DNA of 64,000 nt from Camarhynchus parvulus (GCF_901933205.1 NC_044571.1:56667994-56731993); one strand, 5' to 3'; counted from the stretch's first letter, positions 24,758 through 38,580 are shown. Numbers and translations are program-made. Notes: generated from the sequence alone by a model not told the origin.

Positions 24758-27700
24758 ATAAGAGAAATTTCATTGTTGCAGCCATTATTTTTACCTCCTA
24801 TACAGTGTGGATGTATCTGTGATGCTCTATTGAACATCGTTATGGAATTCAGGATCTAGCTCCTGATCTTTAATTTCTGAAGTCACCAAAACTACTTGTT
24901 ACCTCAACTCAAATGGCTACCCTTTTTACCTTCCAGAGTTTCTTTTGAGGTAAAAAAGCAGTTTTATGCAGTTAATGCAAATATTAACTCAGGAATACCT
25001 CTTCCTCTACCTGTAGCAGTTTCCTTGAGAGTAATACTTTCTGCATTTTATCTATACTATACAGTCTCATTATTTATTTACTTCTGCAGCCTTTCACATC
25101 TTTTAACAAAAATCTAAAGAAAAAGTCTATTGTCTGCATCTACTTCTAACTGCTGTCTTTTGGCCCAGCTATCTAACCTTTGCTGGTGCACTAAAAATAG
25201 TTGATAACATTTGACAATTCTAAAACCCCATATTCCATCTCCCTCCTTACAAGGTCTTCAATGGGCATTCACTGTATTGTCTAATTTTAAGACCTGACTA
25301 AACAGGAATAAAGGCAGTTTCTTTGATTTGGATTGCCAAATCAGCCAGATATTCTCACATGATGAAACTAAGTGTTTACTTGGCTCAGCCACTGCTGCCA
25401 ATGATTATCTTCTGTTGAGGCTATTGGAGGGAATAATTTACAGACTATTGAGCCACTGAAAGAAAAAGAATGAGCCAGATCAAAAATTAGGATTTGATAA
25501 ATTTCCGCCTTTGTCTTCCTTGGGCCAAAGTGGGATTCAGAGTTTAGAGTTAACTATATGAATTCTTCCCTCATAAGATCTAGAGTAAGCTGAGCAACTC
25601 AGCATTGAATCCAGGAAACCTCTAGGCTGCCTGAGGAGCTACCTTGATATAAGCATAGGAATCAGTGATGACAGGTGTGTCTATAACAACTTGACCACCT
25701 CTGAAATTTGCTGGCTAACTGAAAACCCATTGGAAGGTGCCTCCAGCCACTTATGATCCCTGACACTGTACCCTGCCTAGAAGGAAAGTTGCTTACTTAG
25801 AGCTCCTCTTCAAAGAATGAGACGAGATTCTCCCTGGTAGCAATGAAAAAGGTGCTACAGTTGCCTAATTTGGTGGGATTGTCTAACAGACATTTATAAA
25901 TTAGGAATTCTCTGGGTACAGAGATCAGTTTTTTGAGCTGGAAGGAGGCAGACTCACATCTCTCCTCCTTCCCTAAACACTTTTATATAGAGTTAATTAA
26001 AAAGATCCTTTCCCTGTCATATAGAACTGGTTTCAAGATGTATGGAGACAGAAATAGAAATGTATGGTGAAAAATCCCAACGTGCTGGTTCTTGTCTGGC
26101 AGGTTAAAAGGTTTGCAAGTTGTGTCATGTAAATATATATAGAGACTACATTTGGGGTGGCCAAAACCAAAAACAAGTTATTACAAAGTTCTAAAATTCC
26201 TAGTGAACAAAACATTCTTAGCCTAGTCGTATCTAGTTTCAGCTAACCATTACCTGGGAAAATTATGGGCAAATTTCTTCCTACTGCACTACCTGGGAGA
26301 AGGGCAACTATTCTGGGGATGTCTGCCTTACAGTTAATGGCTGCTTTGCTTTGGAGACACTGCTTGAGGAATGCCTGACAGTGAAATTCAACTGATTACA
26401 TTCAGAAATGTGCAAAATACAGTGAATCATCCAGGAGAAATAAGTGCTTCTAAGGAGAAGTTCAAAGAGCTCTCTTGAGTTAGATGTCTAAATCAGGTCT
26501 GTTGTACTGTATGCTAAATGACTGTTTCTCTCTCTTCAGCTATAAAACGGAATAGGTATAAATACCTAAACTGCAGCATGCTTAACGTAATAGGAAAATC
26601 CAGGTAATCATATTTATTCAAGCAGCTAGTAATTTATCATATCACTGATCAGTCAAGAGACTTATATTTCTCTGTATTACTAAATGTAATTAATACATAC
26701 TATCCATGTTACATACCTGGTCACTTCACTGAGGGGATGAAATGTACATTTAAAAGTGAAAAAAACTCAAAGTAGTAAAAAATATTTAAAATAAAAATAT
26801 TAATTGGAAAATAATGGGTTAAAATTAATGAGATTACTGGAATTTGCAAAGATGTTTACTAAGTCCTGTTAACCATGTACTTAAGGAAGGGATAATGTGC
26901 ACTGAGAGAAAAAGCAAAAATAATGTTATACTTTTTCTTTCCATTCCAAAGCAACTTTTTGATAGTACAAGATATTCTTGTTGACTTTGATATAAACTTT
27001 GAAACTCTTAAATAACTGCAACATCAGTAGCAGATTAGTGAAAAGTCCAAAACTAGTGTTTTTTATTTCTTTTTTTTTCTGTTTATCTACATTTACACCC
27101 AGCATCAACTGAGAAAGCAATCTCATCTAACAGGAAACAAGCCACAAAAAGGACAGAAGCTATTCCTAGGAGAACAGTATCTCCTCTTTTCACTATAGTT
27201 TAAATATTCTCCTCAATATATCACAGAGAAAATATGGCTCCTGAATTTGTACATACAGAGGGAGGCTATCTGAATTTGACATAACTAAGGAGAATATCCA
27301 AAGGAGAATGCGAGCAATATGTAAATGCTCTTTGCTCCTAGGGTTTCTAAGCTGCTGGTTTTGGGTAATAGCAAACAGACCAATAGGTGTTTTACAAGTG
27401 ACAGCTTGCTTGTAGCCTCAGTTGAGTTTAATCAGCTGAGTTGTCTACAAGTCAAGGACACTATTGCTAATCCGACCATCCGACCCCAGTAACTGGAGTG
27501 CATTGGGATGCAAGGCAATGGGTCACTTAGGCTCCACATCATGCAGCTGTTCAGATATTGCCACAGGTCCCTTTTCTCCACTCACTTATTTTTCATGTCC
27601 TATGAAAATTAGAACTTGAGGTTCTCAGGCCATTGAAGAGTAGCATACTGAAAGTGGGTATCTGTAGGGTTTTCAAGCCATCAGAGTACTGGGAACAGCT

Positions 27701-30700
27701 CAGGTGAGCATCCAGACCTGGGAATTCAGAACTGTCATGTCCCCATGTATACACATAGACTGCACCTTAGCCTGAGCCTGATTATCAGTGTGGTTTATGG
27801 TCTGTTTCACTCACAAGTCAAAACCTGGGCATCCTAAGCCTAGAATGTAGATTTTTCCAGACAGGTTTTCAAAGTCTCGATTGTATAGGTTGACTTAGAA
27901 CTTCATTACTTATTTGAGGTTATGTTGAAGGGAAACTTCTACAGCTTGGTCAAGCCTGTGAGATTGTAACTCTTGAAGTCCAGGGCCTACAGACATTCAC
28001 TCATCTGAGGGTGCTGCTGCTTATACACCAGCCTCATAAACAAGGCTCAATAGGGTCCCCAAGTCAAAACCCATGGCTTATTTGGACAAGTGGCACCCAC
28101 ACAGTATAATCTGAATGAACATTGCATCCATTCATTCAACATTTCCATTGAGAAGTCCCAGAGTATCACTTCATAGAACAGATGTTGAAATATGTAAAAT
28201 ATTCTATAAAATATATCTTTATCTCCTTGTAATAAATTTTATTGATATTATCAGAACTGCACTGCGTAAACCACAGTAGCTGTGGAAATAAAAGCATGAC
28301 TTTGAAAATCTCCAGTGCAATTACCTTTGCACAACAGTTTTTTCAGGGAAGTAAAGTGATTACCAAACAGTAATTTGTGCTCATTATTCGAATCCCATTA
28401 CCTTTCAACAGTTGGAACAATGATTCTTTCTGTCACTGATTTCCAGATTTTAACTTTATTTTATATTTGGTAAAAGCCATAAGTCTCCCTTCATCACAGG
28501 TGCTTTTGGCTTTGGGACAGATGATAACAAAAATTATAATGGAAGTTTTTGAAAGCCTTACAGGATATGAACAGGGTTGGCTGTGTCATTGGTCAAATAG
28601 TGAGATATGCTTTCTTCTTCTAAAGCAGCAAAATGCCTCTAACCTACATCAATGCTACAAAAAATTACCTGCAGCAGGCTAGCTTTTCCTAACAAGGATA
28701 GATAAACCTTTTCCATCTTGAATAATTTTTTAATGTTATATACTTACTCCAGGAGGAACTTATGTAAGTGGTTGTATAAATGCACATATATTTAAATTAA
28801 GCATCACAATAAAAGGTCACATCATTACCATAGCAGAAAACAAATTCAGATTTGTAATACTGCAATAGCATTATGCAGTTTAAAAACAGAAAGCAAACAT
28901 ATGTATGTATGCATATATTAAAAATATAATGCAATATATTATAATACAATCTGCAGGTATGTAGTGTAATGGTTTCTATAAAATATCACTTGAGTTCTTT
29001 TGAATCTCAAAACTGTTGAGAATTGTCATCCTTAATGAATGTTACTTCTACTGAACTCTTTATAGAAAGCAGAAGATCCTGATTAATTTATTTATTTATA
29101 CATCTTGTGTTCTAATATCTCTTGATGCATTTTGTGAAATGAGGGATATTTTGGAATAGCTACATTTTTTGACTTAAAAACTGTTCCTCTACTAGCTTTT
29201 TTACTTCAGCCACAACTAGAAAGTCATTAGCCAAATAAACAATACAATCAACCTCTATGTTGTTATAAATAGCTTCAGCCATTCTGCTCCACTTTGGGTA
29301 GGAGCAAATGTTTGTTATCTCAGTACATGGAAATGGAATTAATCGTGTGTGTGTTACTGAGTATTTTGAATTACATATATTGAATTATAGCCTAAAGTCT
29401 GTTAACTGAAGGTGTGAAACTCTTGAGAAGCCTTTTTCCCTGGGGAGAACTGTATCCCTGGGTGAATCAGATATACATTTATCACAAATATAAATATTTA
29501 TCTTTAGATACAGACTCAAAATTTTTCTTAATATCTCAAACTGCCTTCCTATCAGTATGATACTGTCACTGAGTTTATTTCTAGATTTTTCTTCTCTCTT
29601 GGTATATTCATTGTTTTGGTCCATAATATTTTTCTTATGGAAATGCAAAATAAAGGGTTTATTTAAACAAAGCAAACATTCTTCTCCACAAAAAACAATC
29701 CTTAACATAGAAACTAGAAAGAAATGGATTTTTTTCCCATATTACCCAAAAGTTTAATCAAGTACAAAAATTACATGCCTTGCAAATGACAGTGGAGTGT
29801 TTCCTGTATGTTGTGTGTTAATTGAACAGTGCAGTAGACAAAAGAAAACATCACTAATTACAGCAGAGTTTATAAAGTTATGCTATTGCATAGAGTTATC
29901 TGGCGGATAATGACATATGTTTAGGTCCAAGGCTAATGAATTAATACTTTTGTTTTATTTTGAAGAAACAGTGCAAAGAATCTCTTATTTTTAATTTGGC
30001 GCTTGTGGGGTGAAGTTCATGACAGAGTTACTCTGCTTGAAACCAAAGTGCTAATAAAGTGCTCAAAGTCTAGGGTTTTTGTAAGTTTGTGCAGGACATC
30101 AGTAGAAAAGGAGAATTTTAGCCCAAATGCTATTTGTCTAGAGAGCCACAGTCTAGAAATACCACTAAATGATGTGGGTGGTTGCTGTTGTGGTAAAGTT
30201 TTTGGTACTATGAAGTCAGTGGAGAGCTACAATTCACAAACAACTTCAGTTTTTCATGTTCATTAATTGTTAGTTATTTCTTGTTAAATGAGTAATTGTC
30301 AAAGAGTACAATGGTTTGTCATTCAAAACACATTCCCGAAGATCCTTGCAGGATATAGCGCCTATATTTCATTCATTTTTTATTTTGAAAAATGTGCTCC
30401 TGTGTTCTCCAGACATTTTAGCAGTCTTTTATATGTAATTTCTTCTCTAGTCCAGACAGATCTACTGCTTTTATTACCCGTTAAAATTTACAGCAACCGC
30501 TCTGCAATATTTTTCTACTTGAACTCAGCAGACCACATCATGTCTTGGTTACATTTTTCTGACCCTGAGATTGTTGTTTCTTTAACTCAGTGGGAGATGT
30601 GATGTTAAAATCTGCAAAGCTACATGCAATTTGGTTCTATTTGTTATGACTTAGTGTCATCTTTATTGTAATGATATCTTGGCTTCTTCATCAAGAAGCA

Positions 30701-31088
30701 CAATTTTCTTCATTGACTTCATGTCCTTCATTCAGATTTGTATCTGTTACATTTTTCTTCTGGTTCTCCGCATGTAATTCAGCGAGTCAAAAATTCTCCT
30801 TGGTTTGTTTTATACCATGATGTACTGTTAGATCCATTCAAAAATTCTGCAGAGCATTAGTCAGCTTTTGGTCTTCTATTTTTACACAAGCAAAATCCTT
30901 ATACTGAAGGAATCCATAAATCAGCAAACATTTGAGAAAGAAGGCAAGCTGGCTCATTGGGAAAATTTCATTTGAAAAAAGCATTGCTTTTTAAGGCTCA
31001 GGTGTTTTGAAGAGAGTAAATAGCCTAGAAAAATCTGCTTTAAAATAATGTTTAAAACCATTGTTAATTTTTAATCTCTTAAATTTTA
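24758..31088. other. AT-rich DNA; slightly GC-richer block at 27.47-28.11 kb
   Basis: No gene was recognised. From about 27470 to 28110 the sequence is less AT-rich and has few simple runs, unlike its surroundings. It could be an old LTR or other repeat that I do not recognise. The rest is ordinary AT-rich sequence with short chance open frames. Confidence 0.55.
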
Positions 31089-31161
31089 ACCATTGTCTTT
31101 TTAGATCTTGAATTGGCCATGAATGATTCTTGGCCAATTCAAGATCTAAAAAGACAATGGT
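31089..31161. repeat. Perfect 31-bp inverted repeat (hairpin), 11-bp loop
   Basis: The left arm is 31089-31119 and the right arm 31131-31161; the arms are exact reverse complements over all 31 positions. The loop is 31120-31130. RNA from either strand would fold into a perfect stem of 31 base pairs. Fourteen bases of the right arm (31143-31156, GATCTAAAAAGACA) recur directly after it at 31162-31175, a 19-base offset. A perfect palindrome plus an adjoining direct repeat is the expected trace of replication template switching. The terminal structure of a DNA transposon is less likely because nothing lies between the arms. Confidence 0.97.
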
Positions 31162-31175
31162 GATCTAAAAAGACA
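31162..31175 (+). repeat. Direct repeat of part of the hairpin arm
   Basis: GATCTAAAAAGACA here is identical to 31143-31156 in the right arm. It adjoins the palindrome and probably arose in the same event. Confidence 0.9.
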
Positions 31176-33427
31176 GTCAGCCATTGCTGACTTCCAACTC
31201 AGGTGTTCTGTAAATAATCACTCTTGTAATTAGCATTATGCTAGTTAGGATCTGAAAGGTGTTCAGGGGTTTTGTATACATAGTGCTTCAAATATATATG
31301 GAAATGTGTAAGCAAACATATTGTGCTTAGTAATATTAAGAGGATTTTCATTATAATGTATATGGATTTGGGGAATTATTCTTCCCAAATGACAAGCTAT
31401 TCTGGCTCTCTGTTTTGTGCTCAGTTTCTGTCTGTGACCAGAGGATAATATTTGCTGTGTTCTACACACAGTTCAGTAGCCTGTTCTCACAAATAATTAT
31501 GTGCATATGTGTAGAGCTTTACTAAGAGAATTGCTCACACAAAGTTACTCACATGTAAGTGTTTGTAGAAATAATTTATAGGAGAGACTGAGGCAGTGTA
31601 AAAATGGTCGTTCTATAATGGAAAGAAAACTAGAAGAAACTATAAGCTGGCTTTAGCATTTTGGATTCAACTGTCTAAAAATTCATCATGGGGAAGGCTG
31701 CTTCTTAGCATTTGACATGTTCTATCTGCTCTACTGAGACAGCTAGTAGGTGTTATTTTGCTTCTTTGTGCTAGCTGACAAATCTAACTGTTCATGATTC
31801 TTTTTCTATTACGTGGTGTTAACCATATTTCTATACAGTTTTCACAGGTACCAAAAGTGATTTTGTGTACCTTTTGCCATTTACACCATGCTAGAAAACA
31901 AGTGTTCGCTTGGAGACAGAAGGAGATGTTGTGTTGTAACTTTGCTATATATTTTCCCCGTTTCTCAATTTTTTATTTCTTGCTTTATTTTTTTTGTTAA
32001 TTAAAATTCAGATGAAAGTCTTTTCAACTAAAATATAACCTTTTGAAGTCATTCATTATTCCCTAGCAAAGTAGGAAAGTGTGAATATGATAAAAGCTCT
32101 CCAAAATGAAAGATAAAAAAGTATTCAGTTTGAAATTATAGAGCAGAATGTCTCTTTTGCATAGAAAATGTAGTTTCCTCATACACTGTATATTTGGTAT
32201 GTATAACCATTATGATATATTTACTTTTCTCAAATAGTCTAGTCTGGTAATGTCTGTCTCTCTTGCAGAAGTTGGTGAGCATCAAGGTTAAGCAGTCATA
32301 TTTCTTTAAATGCTGCTTCTTTCTCAAAATATTACTGTGAAAGAGTAGGCTTGAAAAATGAATTGAGGATCATGGCAAATAACATTCAATTTATATCAAA
32401 GTATACCAATAATACCAGAGACAAACACATTGAATATGAGAGTTTATTCAGCTTAATAATGTTTATAATGCTGTGTATGTCTCATAAAGGCCTTTTTACT
32501 GGTTCTGGTTTAACTTCTTATTTAAGAGTGCCTCATTTGCTACGTGATATTCCTAATTATACCATACAAATTTTGACAAATCTCAAGCTTCAAGAAAACA
32601 TACACACTTGAAAGAAAGTCTTTAAAACTTCTAAGTTTAAGTTTACTTAGGTACCTATTTTATTTCAAAGATACTTTCTGGTGATGTCTTTTAAAGCTGA
32701 CTTAGAGAACTCGGTTGTGGAAAAAAGAAGAAAACGCATGTTCTGAAGATACAGCCTTTTCAAATATCAAAGATACCCTTCACCAAATTATTTCTTAAGA
32801 AAAGTGTTCTTCTTTTGAAATGAGAAATGGACGCAGTCCTCCTGGACTATCTAAAGGAATTTTTGTCAGTGCGTGTGTTGCCTGTTCTTTCTCAACTTAT
32901 CTGGTGTCTGTCAAGCTCTTTTGCAGATCAAAGTACCCCTTAACTGTCAGATGCTGATATCTGTGAGAATGATACACTCAGTCTGTAGCTGTCTTATCTC
33001 TTGGTGCGTGCCCACGTTCCACCTTTCTTCGCAGACTTTAGCTTAACCAAAAAGTACAGGTCTCAGAAACAAGTGAAGATGTCTGGAACAACATCTTAAA
33101 GACAGAATTTTTCTCATATTGTGAGTACTAGTTTAGTCTTGGTCATCTGCATCTGTAGTTATTTAACTGAACAGGGCCAGTTTGTGCGTCAAGCATTGCC
33201 TCCCAGAACTAGGCAGTAAAAACTGGATCCATCAGTGTGTAAACTGTAACTGCTTAACTTTTTGCACATTTAGATTATATTTACATCAGGTTTTAAATAG
33301 CTTGTATCAGGGTTACTTAAAGACATGTTTTCCTCTTTTCTTTGTTTCTAGCTGAACTTAATAGCAGCTCAGCAGTTACCATATAATGTAGCATAATGCA
33401 AAATTTAAAATCTCTATGACCCAGTTG
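31176..33427. other. AT-rich DNA without recognisable gene
   Basis: Only short chance open frames on both strands; no repeat family recognised. Confidence 0.6.
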
Positions 33428-35900
33428 CTAATTACAACTAAGTAGGGATGTGTGATTTAATCTCAGATATGCCCTGCATGCAGTCCTAGGACAATGTAGG
33501 AGTGGGGACAGTGTTTCCTGTGAGAAATAAGGATGACTACTGTCAGAGAGCAGTAAGTCTATTAGTTCTGGTTTTGCCATATCCTGGGGCTCAGTTGTTT
33601 CAGCTGACTCCAGCTGTTTACCCCAGCATGTGGAACATCGTGTTCTGGCTTCAATAGATTCATACTTTGACCTCTGAATGCATTTCTGCCTCAGGTGCTC
33701 TTTCTTGCAGTATTCTGGATTCTCTATCATGTCTGCAAATCTCAGAGGACTGTCTGCTCACCATGGCTTTGTCTGGTCTTTGTAGCTCTCTTTGCTAGAC
33801 AAATTCTGATAACTGATCAAGAGTTAAATCTAAGACTTAAATTAATTTCTCCTTTAGGCTTCTTTGTTCCAGATTCCAATCATGATCTAATATTATCAAG
33901 GATTCAGTTTATCCATGGATTGCTACATTAGCTCTTCACACATGAGCACTTCTATTTTTTCAGGTTTTTTGCGCTCTCTGCTTGTAAATGCATTGCTGAT
34001 GTGTTTCATTTTTATGTAATGAGAAGCACTTCTCAAATCTCTGTATTAAATCTCTGCAGTTTGTCTACTCTGCCTGAGCCTCATCTACCTGAATTAACTG
34101 CAAAATACTATGACCATTAAGTGATTCAAGACCAGCTGTTGCCAGCTGTTTCCTCTGTCTTCTCAGGGTAACCATGGCTTGCAGAAACCAAATTATTTGG
34201 TACCTTTTAAACCTTTCTGTTTTCATCTTCCTTTTCAGGAATGTCAGTTTTAACCCAGCTTTTAACTGCTCCATCAGAGACCAAGTGATCTTAGAGAGAT
34301 CTATTGTTTCTATGCCACATGTAAATTGATCTTTGTAGACCTTGTGTTTTATCATTGCAGGATCCTGGTCCCCTAAAAATATAAAACTGAAATTTTGTGC
34401 AACTGCAGTGTTCCACAAACACAACTCCTTTATTTCTGAATGCCTAAATTTATTTGGTATGAAAAATGGATGGGGAGAGAGGTGTACGTGTCAGAATATT
34501 TCAATGGCTCCCAGCTGAATGCGCTCTCAGGGCAGGCTTGGATGACACCATTAGTCCTGGGCATTACTGACACCCAAGGTCTTGCTGTGAGTCTCTGTGA
34601 AACATAACAACAGCACTTTCTACTGTTCTGGTTTTGTCATGACTTTGAACATCAGAAATACTCTATTAAAATGCACAGATGATGCTTTTATAATACTGTA
34701 TCTGTGACAAACCTATAACTTCTACAACACTCAGCTCCCTGCATTGTGTATAATTTCCTCTTTTTCATATGAAATTTACCTTTCATAAGATTTTTTTCTC
34801 TGGGGATTCTTTTGTGACTGACTGATTTGGTCAGGGTCATGCTGTAGCAACTCTTCAGCAATCCTTTTAACAGTTGGCAGTGATTTGCTTTGTTCTTTTT
34901 TATCCCATGAGGTAAATACTTGTTTCATTTGAGTTCCTCCTTTCTTAGAATAATGACAGATTCATATATCTTTCATCTGCTAATTTTATAATTCTGCTTT
35001 ATAAAACTCTTTTCTTTCTCTGGATATGAGACTTGCCTAGTGTGAAGCAAAATATTATTTGACCTGAGCTTTATTTTTCTCCATTCTCAAACCATTCCAC
35101 GCTGCCAGTGAACTGCAGATGGAAGAGGTCATCCTTTCAAGCTTGAGTTTGTATTCTGTGTGCTATGAATCTGTCTTTCAGACAATGAAGTTCTTTTTCC
35201 CTCCTCTGTTTCACGTTACCTAAGTAATTAAACTTATCTGTTACTCTAACATTCAACAGTCTCAAGAGTTCTTCTAGTAATGGCGTGTACTTGTCAAATT
35301 CTGCTTTAAGTGGCAGATAGCCATTGCTGTTCCAGGATTAGATGATCTTCTGAAAGTTTTTCTTCCTCAATTAGTTTGGAATTTAAAAGTTTTCAGAAGT
35401 TTCAGGTAATAGGTTTTTAGGTGGCAACAATTATAACTGTTCTGTTGGAATATGTTGGCTAGGGAATAGGGTAAAAGCTGATGAATTTGCAGACTCTGCT
35501 CTACTGCCCACAAAATGCTAGCTTCTGCTAGCACACCCATGTTGTTCACTGTGAAGGACATACAAAGAAAAACTGAAAACAGACTTTCCTTTCCATTCAG
35601 AATTTGTTTCCAATGGAAAAACATTACCTCTTAAAAAACCCTTAAATGTCTCAATTTTTTCTTCTGGAAAGAGAGTGAAAAATGAATGTTTTGTCTACAT
35701 TTTGTATTCCTCTTTTGTCACTGTCCCATTGTAACATAAGGTTGTATCCCTTTATTGTTACTATGCAGGAATTCCTATGAATAAACCAGTCTTGAAGAAT
35801 GCTTACTGAATTGGGCTGTGGAGGTAAGAGGGATAGGGAAATGCCTAAACTGTGCATGGGTACTTGTATTGCTGTCTGAACTAACTGCTGCTTCACACAT
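33428..35900 (-). pseudogene. Possible decayed gene copy (coding-like minus-strand segments)
   Basis: Several coding-like segments lie on the minus strand within 2.5 kb, separated by stops and frame changes: about 35651-35896 (81 codons), 35367-35624 (85), 35320-35140, 34950-34790, 34065-34424 (119) and 33428-33730 (100). The segment at about 35315-35140 reads LLEELLRLLNVRVTDKFN followed by charged residues, with coiled-coil-like spacing. It continues, after a frame change, a segment reading EEEKLSEDHLILEQQWLS. The segment at 34065-34424 is rich in K, R, E and Q and contains VTLRRQRKQLA. I do not recognise the parent protein. It could be a processed pseudogene, a dead single-exon gene or chance; I see no clear poly(A) remnant at the left end. 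The function of any parent is unknown. Confidence 0.33.
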
Positions 35901-36887
35901 GGTCACTGTATCTAGAACAGTATTAAACTCCTTTTTTTCTATTTTTGATGAACCTGGAATCCATTTTTGTTTGATGGCTTAAAAGTGATCAAGGGGTGAA
36001 AAACTGGCAGAGATTTGACCACTGGTGGGCCTGCACACAACTGTTGAGTCTCACACTTTATTGTGGAATGTTTTGAATCAAGGCCTTGGACATAGATTCC
36101 TGAAATGGTTATGAACATTATAATCAACATCATAAATGAGGAGAAAACAAAGGTTTTTAAAAGACAGCCAGCCAATTTTTATCTCCAGCAACACCTGCAA
36201 ATATTAGCTGTCTGAAGTCTGAAGCTTTTCTTCTTGTGGTGCTTTTTGTTATGTTGAACTTGCTTATATTAATTTGGATTGACAATAAACATGAAGATCT
36301 AAGGATGAGAAAACCTGTGTCACTGAAGTGATGACTATATGATAATATAGACAAAAAAAAGATTTCCATTCATTGGGTTAACAAAATCCACACAGTCTGT
36401 GTTACTGAAGGATGATGACATGGAAATTGCATCTGACATTTATAACATAGGACACAAGCAGCTATGTGTAATTCATATAGTGATAGTAACTTAAATGATG
36501 TTGAGTAGATAAAAAAGATAATCAGCTGAGTAAAAATGCATGATAGATGCAAGATAATGAATTGTTAAGTGATTGGAAACAATTATTTTGATTTAAGTCA
36601 CTGCAGAAATGTCTGCATTGCCTGAGGCTTGTCACTACCATAAAGAGTTATATATATGATGCATCATGCCATGGACCTAATATTAAATGAAGTTTATGGT
36701 TAAAAGGTTTTGAGTGTTTGAGATATTTTATCTTAAAGGAGGTAGTATTTTGAACAGTCAACATAAATAATGTCTCAGCAGTCTATCTCAAACAGTAAAG
36801 GGAAGGTTTTGGGTCCCAGAAGCAAGAGACAATAGACAGACCTTTTCTAATTAATATAATTACAAAACCAGCAGCACTTTGAGGAGG
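35901..36887. other. AT-rich DNA without recognisable gene
   Basis: Short minus-strand open frames continue here but none has recognisable features. No repeat was identified. Confidence 0.5.
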
Positions 36888-36938
36888 AAGTTCAACTAGA
36901 GGATCTACAAAGGTCTCTTCCAGCCACTTCCTATGAAT
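36888..36938 (+). mobile_element. CR1 3'-end relic
   Basis: TTCAACTAGAGGATCTAC followed by AAGGTCTCTTCCAGCC matches the CR1 3' UTR segment that in intact copies precedes the ATTCTATG end. The terminal octamers have been lost. Very short and old. Confidence 0.55.
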
Positions 36939-38012
36939 ATTAAGCTGGTAGATCTGGAACTAGTTTTGTAATCCACTAATTGTGAATGTGAGATCCACCT
37001 GTGAAGCCTATTTCTGTGCTAGATACCCTAACTAAACTGTTTCTGTAATGTATGTAAAGATTCAATTTATCTTATTCTAATGTAGAGGTTTAAACTAGCT
37101 GTGATGAACTGCCTCCTAAAAGTATTATATTCACAATATCCAAATGAAGAGGTGTAAATAGGTAAGTGTCTTGTGCAGGGAGAAATCATTCTGCCACATT
37201 TGTGATTAATAAACAAAGACAAGATATTTGTCATCATTTTCCAGTAGATGGAATTTATTTCAGAAATAACCAAAGAGAGCAGTCATGCCTGTTACTGTAA
37301 GGCAGTGCAGGATAGGCAGAGCTATGACTTCCTTCATCGAATAAGCCAGAAGGGCAGAGGAAAGGAAGACATGGTCCTGTGATTAAATCACTGAAAGCAT
37401 CCTCAATAAATATCTGTTTGGCTCCAAATTGTGACCTGCATAAATGTCTTGTGGCTTTTAGCAGCACTCTCAGACACATTTTCCTGTTTGTAGAGTTTTA
37501 CTTTCCTTTTCTTTTCATAAGTTTTTCCTGTCTTGTGTCCAGTGACTTATAACTTGTTAAGGATGGGACAGGTAATCCCAAGGGTGTGTGTTCAGACAGA
37601 GTCTTGCACCACAGAGCCTCAAGCTGCAGGTGTAATGCAAATGTAAATTAATAACTAATGGTACACAAATACCTTTTGTCAGCATGGAGATCCAGGAAGC
37701 ACAGGCTCAGCTGTGGGACTGGGAATAAACTGCATAACTAAGAACTTAATTAATAAAAAATAATAAGGGACAATTCATGCTGTGTTTTGTAGATCATCAT
37801 GATATTTTCAAAACTAACTGATGAGGCTGGAGAGAAGCTTCAGTCTAGATCTGGAAAAGTTTTGTAGTATTGAAGTGCATTGTGAAAAAAATAGAGAGCT
37901 GTGCAACTGAATTATTAGGAAATACAGCTGAAGGAAGAATACATTTTGATGAGAATTCTAGCAAAATGGCCATTTTGGGTATTCAGAATGTTGATCCTCA
38001 TACTTCATGGAT
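36939..38012. other. AT-rich DNA without recognisable gene
   Basis: Nothing recognisable between two CR1 pieces. Confidence 0.55.
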
Positions 38013-38580
38013 GCATAGAATATTTTAGGCTGGAAGGGACCTTTGTATATCCTCTAGTCCAACTTCCTCTTCACAGTAGTGTTGGTGTTGTAATTATATC
38101 AGGTTGCTCAGGACCTGCTCAGGAACTCTAGATGGACATTAAAAAACATCCCTCAGCAACTTGTTTCATTCCTGTGCTTAAGCATTCTTAAAATGAAATT
38201 TGTTTTTCTTGTATTTCGTGAGAACTCTTTTGCTTCTATGTAGGATCCTAGTCTCTTTACTTTCATGATGCATCTCTGTGAAGGGTGTGCCATGACCTCT
38301 TCTGTAACTCGCCATTATGTAGTTAAAGAGAGCGATTAGATCTTCCCTAAGTCTTTTCTATTTAAGTCTAGACAAATTCAGATTTCTCAACTTTTGCTGA
38401 CATATTATGTGCTCCAGTTCCCCGTGCATTCTAGTGCTGCTTTGTTGTATTGTCTTCATTTGCTCAATACCTCTTTTAAATCAAAGGGCTCAACAAAAGA
38501 TAAAGTCAGATGTGGACTACAGGTGCTAAATAGATAGCAATAATTACTTCCCTTGACCTTCTGACAACTCAACCTACTAT
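38013..38580 (-). mobile_element. CR1 LINE 3' part, inverted
   Basis: It begins with the reverse-complemented CR1 3' end: CATAGAA, then GGCTGGAAGGGACC and CTCTAGTCCAACTTCC. It continues through the 3' UTR and the end of ORF2: GGTTGCTCAGGACCTG near 38101, ATGTGCTCCAGTTCCCC near 38407, and ATTACTTCCCTTGACCTTC near 38543. It is clearly diverged, with indels throughout. 5'-truncated, as most CR1 insertions are. Confidence 0.85.
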
